Shown here: positions 56,428 to 64,000 of the stretch, one piece after another
How positions within the stretch are numbered: the stretch's first letter is position 1
Layout of the letters: every line of letters starts with the position of its first letter
Assembly: GCA_023213395.1 (NCBI GenBank)
Contig: CM041465.1
Location: forward strand, 109,685,741 to 109,749,740
Direction: 5' to 3'
DNA: 64,000 bases
Origin: Cycas panzhihuaensis
Lineage: Eukaryota; Cycadophyta
Made by a program: the position numbers and the translations under genes
Notes under the pieces: generated by a model
The model's input: only the letters and a program-made list of their open reading frames with translations
Databases searched by the model: none
Told to the model about the DNA's origin: nothing

Positions 56428-58826
56428 CTACTGCCCCGCTCTTGGGGTACCATCTCTTGGCCTATGTGATCTCTCTCCTAGGGACCACATCCCTCTGAGG
56501 CTCCTCCTGTGCCTCCGCGAGCTCCCTGCCTTGCTCCCCTCATCGCGTGGCTGTCCTAGGGTCGTCATTGTTGTATGAGTGTATGTCTTGCTCCTGCTCG
56601 ACCTCGACGCCATCTGGTCCACTAATTGATTGTATAGAGATTGGATACAATCCCTCTCTCTCCGGAGTCCCTCCTCCATACTCTAGAATCTCTCTTTTGT
56701 CGCTCTGAGGTGCTCCTCTAGCACTATTATCCAGACCATGCTCCCTGCATCTCCGCCTGCTCCTCCCTGTGCCTCTAGAGCCTGGACCCGTTTGCATAGC
56801 TTATCTCGCTCGCTCGCCTTGTCGAGCTCCTGCTACATCTGTCCCGTGAAAGCTATATGCTCTTGGGACTCAATAGCCTAGATGTCTCTCGCCCTCACCA
56901 ACAAGGTGAATGCCTCCATATGGGCACCTGCCGATCTAGGCACATCCTTTGCCTGGATGGGCAGTTGCCCCTTTGCATATACCTAAGGGAATATCTCCTC
57001 ACCATGGCCTCTACCGCCTCCTGACCTCTGTTGTACCGCCAATGGAACATGATGTGTGTCGTATAACCCACTACATGTCAAATCAAATCAAATATCTATC
57101 TAGTTATCAAATGACTAAGGAAATGGTTAGGCCTCACCTGCCATAGCCGTCAACTCCTCTGCTCACGCGACATCCTCTCCTCCTGGCTCTCCGCCAGCTG
57201 CAAGTACCTCATCCTCAGGTACCTCCTCTCCTGGGCCTCTCTCCTCGCAGGGACAGGCTCAACTCTCGTCACCCGGATCTCCTCATGATCTCAGAGCTGC
57301 GGCCCCACCAAGGTGGCCTCCTACTCTCCTTACCGCCTCGATGGACTGCCTCCTTCGATAGTCCTGGATGGTCCCGCTACTCCTCCTGCCATCCCTAAAG
57401 GACCTACCTCCCCCGCAGGTCATGATGGGCTGGCCCCATCTCCTCCATTGACATCATCATCTGGGAGTGCTCTTGCTCCGCCTGCCTCGTCATCACTATC
57501 CCACCTCACCGTCCTGTATGGATCTGCTGCATAGTCTGTCAAGGTGAGGAGGTCCAGCGATGTCACCTCCACTGATCGTCAGACGTGGGCCTGGTCCTCC
57601 GTCCCCCTCAGTCGAGTCTGCCATCTGTGGACCATCGGGGCCCACTCTGCTATGGGGTGTGGTCCCCTCGCTGGTGCCACTGCCAACAAATGGTCAAAGA
57701 ACCAACATTGTAGCAACGTGCTATATGATAGTCCTCCCTTCCCCGCTACTCTGATAGCGTCAAGCTGTGCGATGAGGTTCGCCACTATCATGGTAGTCCA
57801 ATCCATCCTCTCACCAGCTTCGTAGCGGCACACTGCGTCCATCCATCCTCCTGATATCTCCCTATAGTTCAATTTCCAGGAAATTTGGAATAAAACTCAC
57901 AGTATAATCAGCTTCCTCACCCAACGAATCCTCAACATCACCATAGTTTGGAGAGGAACTCCTCTCCGCTCCCACCTGTCAGCCCCTATGAAGAACAGGG
58001 ATGCCTCTCTATGTGCTACCTTAATACTAGGTAACACTCCCAGTGTCACTAGCCTCCCAGTCGCCGGTACTCCCAGAATCCGCTGGATATCCTCGGTGAC
58101 CATCACATCCTCTACCTGAGGTAAGTGAAATATGTGCCTCCTCTTATCCCAATGGGATATAATGTCGACTAATAATCTCTGATTGGATGTGAATTGGGGT
58201 GTCTTCAAGGCCTTATACATGCCACACCTCTGTAGGATCTCCTTGTCCCCCTGGGACATCATCTCAATAAAGCTCAACATCGCCATACCTACATTCTCGT
58301 GGTTATCCACTACGATGATAGCCTGTCAACATCAAAATCCAATCAACGTCGATCTGCTACCAACAACGCTCCTCGCTCTCTCTCAACTCTCTCTGTTTGA
58401 GATTTGGGGCCTCATGGCCCCTCATATTCTTTTTTCTAACTTTCTACCTTCGTACTATGCTAAACTTAGTAGTACCGTTAAGTTTAGCTCAGGCCCCGCG
58501 GCGATCGGGGGGGCCCGTGGCAATGATCATGGCATCGCGATCTTTGCCACGGTACGAATGGCACTCCCCCCAAAGGGGGAGATTTCTATCCCAAAACCAA
58601 AAAAAAAATCTTCTGGTGGATCCCGTGGGGCCCACCAGGACCAGGGCTCCCTAATGCCTAGGTCCCACCTCTTTCTGGGTCCAATTCGGACTCCAAGAGG
58701 CCTCCAATCATGCATAAGGGGCACAAAATTACATTAAAAAATCCACAAAAAGTAATGAAATTAAAACTTTGAAATGGGTTGGGTTTTGTGAGATCCACTC
58801 ACTGGATCTGGTCTTACTGGCATCAT
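56428..58826 (-). pseudogene. Opposite-strand plant-mobile-domain-like gene, copy D
   Basis: Minus strand: coding exon 1 58826-58803 (MMPVRPDP), intron 1 58802-58323 (GTGAGT...TTGACAG), exon 2 58322-57138, intron 2 57137-57037 (donor GTGAGG; acceptor AG apparently mutated), exon 3 57036-56428. The spliced frame enters AIIVVDNHENVGMAMLSFIE. Core RRHIFHLPQVEDVMVT, RILGVPATGRLV, FFIGADRWERRGVP, then GGWMDAVCRYEAGERMDWTT and LLQCWFFDHLLAVAPARGPH. Exon 3 ends RSHRPRDGTPRAGQ. A long part of exon 2 is open (137 and 97 codons), making this one of the better-kept copies. The linker and the start of exon 3 contain shifts. Confidence 0.7.
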
Positions 58827-58985
58827 CTCGTCACAATGATCCCAGCGGCTCTCTCTATGCTCTGATCGAACGGTCAGATCATCCCCTACGTACCTCGAAA
58901 GTCAGGTGGCTCTCCACTGCATAAGGGAATGGCTCTGGTTTCTCACGAGAGCTGGTGAAAATGAATTCATTTTCCATACGATTTT

Positions 58986-58994
58986 CCTTATATA
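58986..58994 (-). promoter_or_regulatory. TATA box of the opposite-strand gene, copy D
   Basis: Inverse of TATATAAGG (plus strand CCTTATATA); 672 bases upstream of exon 2. Confidence 0.72.
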
Positions 58995-59494
58995 AAGTGG
59001 GGCCCACGGCACTTCTTTCATTTTTGGCCTCATGATAGCTGTTGGGACCATCCTGTTTCTCGATTTCCTTTACCTTACGCCCCGTCAGTTGTGCTCTTTT
59101 GACGGCCTTTCTGCACTCTCTTGTAGGTGCATTTATGGTGCCTCATTTTTGCACTTTTTCTTAGGGCCCTTCTGCCTCGTTTTACGTGTCGCCCCCGTTC
59201 ATACCTAAGTTTATACTCATTTAGCTCGTTTCGCCATCCTAGACTCATTTCTGCAGCCCTTTTCTGTTCTTGGGGTCTCCAAGGGAGTGCTCCCTCGTTC
59301 GGGGGCATGTTTCGCTTCCCAAAGCGACCCTTGGTGCTCCAAGGCGCCTTTTCTCTGCCCGCTCTCAGGTAGTGGTCAGACCGCTTACTCTCGCCCCTGG
59401 GTAGCCTCATTGCTAGGTCCTCCTACCTTTCACGACCACCTTCTGCTTGCCTTTTGAGTATTGCTTTTATTCCATCATTGTTCATTTACTACTA
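58995..59494. other. Region between opposite-strand promoter and second RNase H (element D)
   Basis: Counterpart of 8375-8892 in A. No gene seen. Ends in pyrimidine-rich sequence and TACTACTAG, a splice-acceptor-like site. Confidence 0.6.
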
Positions 59495-59510
59495 GGACTT
59501 TGTGTCACCC

Positions 59511-59918
59511 ATGTCTGCTCACATTTTACCGAAGCGGTGAAAGTCGTGGTAACTCGGACCTTCTGCCACTGCATGGATTCTTTGCAGCCCCTCTGGACAC
59601 GATTTTCTACACTCTGGGGTCTTCCTCCCAGAGGCTACCAACAACGAAGCTGAATACATAGCTATTATTGAAGCCCTTACTGATTCTCTCCATTTCCATA
59701 ACAGATCCATCGTCTTACTTTGCGACTCTTAAGTTGTGGTGTCCCATCTCACCTAGGTTTACCAGGTGCGATACCCTCACTTGAGAACTCTTGCTTCCAC
59801 CGCCAGATCTCTCCTGGCCCACTTCTTGTTTGTTGACATCTAGCATATCCCTCGGGCCCTCAACGCTGAGGCAAATAGTCTCATTCACCTCATCCTTGAG
59901 CACCGCCTTTCTTGTTGA
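59511..59918 (+). pseudogene. Second RNase H, RVT_3/archaeal type (element D)
   Basis: ATG at 59511 aligns with that of E (MS...). The first motif is destroyed (TGA and TAA-type changes around 59535-59550). EATNNEAEYIAIIEAL, LLCDS and VVVSHLT follow with two TAGs in CAG positions, then IPRALNAEANSLIHLILEHR at the C-terminus. The acceptor-like AG at 59494-59495 is 15 bases upstream. Confidence 0.78.
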
Positions 59919-60091
59919 CCATCCCTGAGACTTGTCTGGTTGCTCTGTCACCCAAGGCTTAGGTCATCACGTACCTCACTTTACGATCTGTTCGCACCTC
60001 TGAAACCTAGACACTAATGAGGTTAAACTATGGCAACTATCAACTTTGTTTATTCTTCTACTTGATTATGCACATCTCTACATCTTTTTGT

Positions 60092-60112
60092 GGTGGGGGC
60101 AGCCCCCTCACC
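60092..60112. other. G5/C5 stem-loop near the 3' end (element D)
   Basis: GGTGGGGGCAG then CCCCCTCACC; the stem extends beyond the G-run with one bulge. Confidence 0.62.
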
Positions 60113-60329
60113 TTTCTTATTCTTCTAGTCAGTTTCTGGGTGGCGCATAGGCAGTCCCTATGTTATCTCCACCCCTACCTTTTTATCCATGTGTTTCGCC
60201 ATGACACTCACGACTCCCTTGCCTCATCGTTATGATCTTGATTTATATATATGTATACACATGTACTACTGACAGTTGTGTTGCTAGCATTTGCCATTGC
60301 ACCACACTTCCGAGCAGTGAGGCTCTGCT

Positions 60330-60342
60330 GCCAAGGGGTAAG
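60330..60342 (+). other. Polypurine tract (element D)
   Basis: GCCAAGGGGTAAG directly before the LTR start TGTTTCCT. Confidence 0.78.
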
Positions 60343-63021
60343 TGTTTCCTGGTTTCGGAATGGATACAGAGTTATCGACTCAGGCAAGTATAGGTATGCT
60401 CCTCACCTTGTCATTACTTTCTTTTGAGATGAGTGTATGCTTGCATGTTGTGATCTCGTAGATGATCTTGTCGTCATCTACACTTATTCAGCCTATGACG
60501 ACTATAGCGGGGGCACATTCCCAGTGAGTGTGGCACCCCGGTGGCCATTCCACTTCCTGCATTCTGCCCTACTCACTTCGAGATCCATTTGGCTCATGTC
60601 ACCCCTGCCCGTGCGATGACTCGTCATTGTTTGGTTGACTTGTCACTTCTTTTGAGTCCTATTTTTACTCTTCTTGACTCATCTGTTGGCTTGTCTGCCC
60701 TTGGGTAGGTGTCTCAGCCCCTCATCAACTTCCTTAGTCATTGGCCCATAGCCCAGGCTAGCTGACTGGGCTAGATTTAGCCCTCGGTCACGTACCGCTG
60801 TAAATATCGTAGTACCACCGCAAATTTCGTGGTACCATGAAATTTGCGGCAGGATGACTGTTTAAGTTTGTTTTAAAAAAATCTGCCATGGTAATTTCGC
60901 ATTTATTGTGAAATAGCCATGTGTTTCGTGACTGACTCACCGCCAGTTGTGCCCTAATCACTTGTTTAGGGTTTAGGCTAGGTATTTAAGTCATCTCTAA
61001 ATCATTTTTAGGATCTTTTGCTCAATTTTTGAATGTTTCTCAAGGAAAAATACCATGTGCTCTGCTATTCCCTACTGCTACAGGACCTGCACCTCTCTTC
61101 TAACAACCAGCTATCCTTTGGTATGGCTAGGACATCTTCCTAGCCCTTCACACGCCTTAGAGAGGGCCCCTTTGGAGAGATCTCAGCATTTCCTTACTCA
61201 GGCAGCCATCAAGCATCCTCAAAGTGCAGGTGTTTCCTTCAAACTCATTAGTAGGGGTTCCAAACCTACTGTTCCATAGCTCTTTGGTAGATTTCTCAAC
61301 CTTCTTTCAGTAGCTCTTGATTGAGGCAAAAGCCTCCTCTCTCTTCCCCAGGTATTTATTGGTTTAAGTTACTTCCTTATCCAATTTATGCCTTGTTTTG
61401 CATGTCATCTCTAGTTCTTCTTGGTTTACTCTTTGAAGGTTATTTTGTCTTACTTTAGGCTATCCTTTCCCTACCATTAGGGCCTCCTTTCCTACGTTTC
61501 TTGCTCAAAGTAGTGGCAAAGAGGGGTTACATAGGGTTTGGGTGAGAGCTGGGTGGATTCTGCACCACCTTCCACACTCCTCATGTGGCTCTTTACCCCC
61601 CAAGCCTTCCCTTTTGCTCTGTACTGCTCTTAGTAATCAAACAAGGGTTTGTTTGGCTATTTTCAACCACTGTAATCAGCGCTGTCATGTGTTGTAGTGC
61701 TAGTTTGGAGGCTTCCACCTTGATCCGGGCAACTCACATAAGCCCCAGCTACTTGTCCCTTGCCCAACTTCTTACCCGGTAACCTGGTTTGTTTCTCATA
61801 GCATCTTGGTTTGTTGTAGATCCTTTTGGGCCTATTTTTGACCCTCACTACCTTGTGGCTTCTTGAGAGAGGGTAGGGTTGTTCCTTCTGATAGGTGGGC
61901 CACTCCGAGGCTTACCGGTTACTCTTCATTTATTTTGGTTGTGTTTCCTTCTGCTTTATCATCGAGATATTGAATACTGACGTGCATGTATTTAAGTTTA
62001 CGCTTGTCTCATATATATATGTATTGTTAGGATTTTATATTGTATGCTAGCACCCTTTCTCTGGGAAGGGGGATACTTTCATTTACTACGTGTACATAGA
62101 GGATGCAAAGGATCCGTTCCTTTTCCCTCTCTTGGTAAGTGCTCCTATTTGTGTTTTACTTTAGTATTTCACTTGTTGCTAGCATTTTATTCCTTCCTTT
62201 CTTTTCTTAGTGCTTTAGTACCGCTTTTGGGGAAGGAAAGGAAGCCCTACTTTCTGGTCTACTACAACTCTTCACATTCATCGTGCTTTGTGGAGCAACT
62301 TCGGGTACCTCTTGGGAATGTCGCCATTTCAGCACACCTCCATTCCGGGTACACACTCTCGCTCCACTTCACCACTTTTATTTTCCTTTTGAGTTCTTTT
62401 TACATAGTAGTAATTAGCTCACCAGAAAGAGAAAGGAAAACCAACCCCTGTCTTGGTTTATACTTTGTTTACTTTATCGCTTACATTTTATTTGTTATAG
62501 GAAAAGGTCTTAGGAAGCCTTCCCTTTCACCTTTTCCCCCTTTTTGCCTTGCAAACTTCCCTCTTGCTTTGTCCACTTACCTTGCTTGGTTAAGTTTGCT
62601 TGCACACATCATAGCTTTTCCTTTTGGATATTTCCTTTATGCTCCCTCTCGATTTTCTGCCTAGCTGGGTAACCGAGCGGATCCCATTCGTAGGCCATCT
62701 ACTTGCCTACCTTCTTCTCATTTCCCTTTGCTCTAGGGAAACCCCTTGAAGGGTTCTCTCCTTCCCTTCCGCCATCCAAAGGTGGGAGGATCCTTCCCTT
62801 AGGTCAACTTAGGCTAACCCTACACCTCTTATCCTCTTATTTGAAGTGGGGAACCACTCCCAGGTAGCTAGATTCTATTTGCAGGTCCCAAACTTATGCT
62901 CTGGCGCATAGGGCATCCTACATGGTATTTGCCCTACTTATAGGTCTTTTTCTCAATTGTGCCATCCAGTGTCCTTACTACTCCTACTCAATTAAGTAGT
63001 TATCCTGTAGACGTGCATCCA
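60343..63021 (+). repeat. Element D 3' LTR
   Basis: 2,679 bp, TGTTTCCT...GCATCCA, followed by CTCAC (63022-63026). TATTTAAG at 60983-60990; GGTACC-centred palindrome 60820-60847. Confidence 0.92.
60820..60847. promoter_or_regulatory. GGTACC-centred palindrome in the D 3' LTR
   Basis: 28 bases, GCAAATTTC arms around TGGTACCA, with one mismatched pair. Same location as 20448-20471 in the 5' LTR. Confidence 0.58.
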
Positions 63022-63026
63022 CTCAC

Positions 63027-64000
63027 TGTGACTGACTACACGCTAGACCCCTACCAGTTGACAAGATGGGATAGCGACGTGGAGGCAGGAGTGGTAGGGG
63101 CTACCCTTAGAGATGACGACGGTGGCAACAGGGGAAGATAGAGGAGATGGGGCTAGCCCATCGTGAGCTGTAGATGAGGTAGGGCCATCAGGGACTACCG
63201 AGGAGATGAGGGGGCCTGTGACACGAGCCCAGAGACTGAGGATCATAGAGAGACCCAGAGGGGCAGCTCCACCAGCATAGGGAGGGACACAGACTCTAGC
63301 AGTGGAGGCAGTCACAGAGGAGGTGCCAGAGGAGGAGGCACCAGGAGCTGGTGGAGAGCCAGGGGAAGAGGCCATTGCACAAGTAGAGGAGCTAGTGGTC
63401 GCAGCAGGTGAGGCTCTACCTTCCTCACTATTTGATAGCCAGATGTATTGTATTATTTAGTTTTGATTTGATATCTACATAGATATGTACTAACAAATGA
63501 CATGGTGGGTTTACAGGTACCATAGAGATCTAATGACTAGTTGAGGCCATGGTGAGGGAGATGTTCCCTCAGGTATATGCAAAGGGGCAGCCACCCATCC
63601 AGGCAGAGGATGCACCTAGATCGGCAGGTGCCTACATGGCAGCGTTCACCCCACTGGCGAGGGCGAGGGACGTATGGGTTACAGAGTCCCAGGAGCACGT
63701 GGCATTGAGGGGACAGTTGCAGCGAGAGCTAGACGAGGCTTAGAGCGAGCAGGACATCCCACGAAGTCGCGTACAGACTCTAGAGGCTCAGGGAGGAGCC
63801 AGAGAGGATATGGGAAGCCATATCTGGGTAGCGGTCCTAGAGGAGTGTCTCCGATGAGTGGAGAGCGAGAGGGATCGTATTCAGGCCCGATACAATCAGC
63901 TGGTAGATCAGATGGCATTGAGGTCAAGCTGGAGCAGGACTTATACCCACACAACGATGATGACCCCGAGGAGGCCCCGCGATGAAGGGAGCATGGCAGG
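63027..64000 (+). pseudogene. Opposite-strand plant-mobile-domain-like gene, copy C, second part
   Basis: Continuation after D: end of exon 2 63027-63407 (linker rich in Gly/Pro/Glu, ending EELVVAAG), intron 2 63408-63516 (GTGAGG...TTTACAG), exon 3 from 63517. The codon at the junction is split G|GT and keeps frame. Exon 3 shows VREMFPQVYAKGQPPIQAED, ESQEHVALRGQLQRELDEA then TAG, a coiled-coil-like stretch, and RYNQLVDQMALRSSWSRTY before the window ends. The C-terminus lies outside. Confidence 0.7.

Larger units (their letters stand above)
19977..63021 (+). mobile_element. Element D: near-complete Tat-like Ty3/gypsy retrotransposon, interrupted by E
   Basis: 5' LTR 19977-22664, internal 22665-29543 and 55660-60342, 3' LTR 60343-63021, flanked by CTCAC. 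Removing E leaves 16,929 bp. Gene order: gag, protease, reverse transcriptase, RNase H, integrase, spacer, opposite-strand plant-mobile-domain-like gene, second RNase H. Every sense gene has stops or frameshifts. The two LTRs differ more from each other than those of E or F do by eye, fitting the nesting order. Confidence 0.9.
14618..64000 (-). mobile_element. Element C: Tat-like retrotransposon, interrupted by D and running past the window
   Basis: Left part 14618-19976 holds its inverted 3' LTR, RNase H (minus) and most of its opposite-strand gene (plus). D occupies 19977-63021 with CTCAC on both sides (19972-19976 and 63022-63026). The opposite-strand gene resumes at 63027 and runs past 64000. 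Its LTR resembles that of A more than those of D and E. The target duplication at the left would be GCTGC (14613-14617); the other copy is outside. Confidence 0.87.

Noticed and set aside
1-64000. Host genes, rRNA, tRNA genes, CRISPR arrays or bacterial operons
   Set aside because: Every stretch can be assigned to one of six LTR elements or the solo LTR, and no other recognisable gene or array was found.

Overview
This window is plant nuclear DNA made entirely of LTR retrotransposons; I found no host gene, rRNA, tRNA gene or CRISPR array. It suggests a seed plant with a large, repeat-rich genome. The evidence is Tat-like Ty3/gypsy elements with long LTRs (about 2.6-2.7 kb), plant-type introns, telo-box motifs, and many stop codons that look like decay of methylated cytosine. 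The species cannot be named from the sequence.

The insertions can be unpicked using LTR ends and 5-bp target duplications. Element A (plus strand, 1-12388) sits in element B (minus, visible only at 12389-14617). Element C (minus, 14618-19976 and 63027-64000) also interrupts B. Element D (plus, 19977-29543 and 55660-63021, duplication CTCAC) sits in C. Element E (minus, 29544-55654, duplication ACTAC) sits in D. E is interrupted by a solo LTR G (minus, 40204-42751, duplication GTACC) and by F (plus, 45200-51911, duplication CCCAA), an unrelated Ty3/gypsy element. With the later insertions removed, D is 16,929 bp and E is 16,841 bp, which supports the reconstruction.

The Tat-like elements share one layout: LTR, primer site, gag, protease, reverse transcriptase, RNase H, integrase, an AT-rich spacer, a gene in the opposite orientation, a second RNase H (RVT_3/archaeal type), polypurine tract, LTR. 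A has gag and protease but no reverse transcriptase, first RNase H or integrase, so it looks non-autonomous.

The most interesting part is the opposite-strand gene, seen in five copies (A, B, C, D, E). Each has a TATATAAGG box, an 8-codon first coding exon, an intron of about 475 bp, an exon of 1.16-1.19 kb resembling the plant mobile domain plus a Pro/Ser/Gly-rich linker, an intron of 101-115 bp, and a coiled-coil, basic last exon. The exon 1 to exon 2 junction is in frame in four of five copies; the fifth keeps the frame but lacks its ATG. The second RNase H has a splice-acceptor-like site just upstream of its ATG in all four visible copies. All copies carry stop codons or frameshifts, so this locus is a graveyard, but the shared architecture points to a real gene in the active ancestors.
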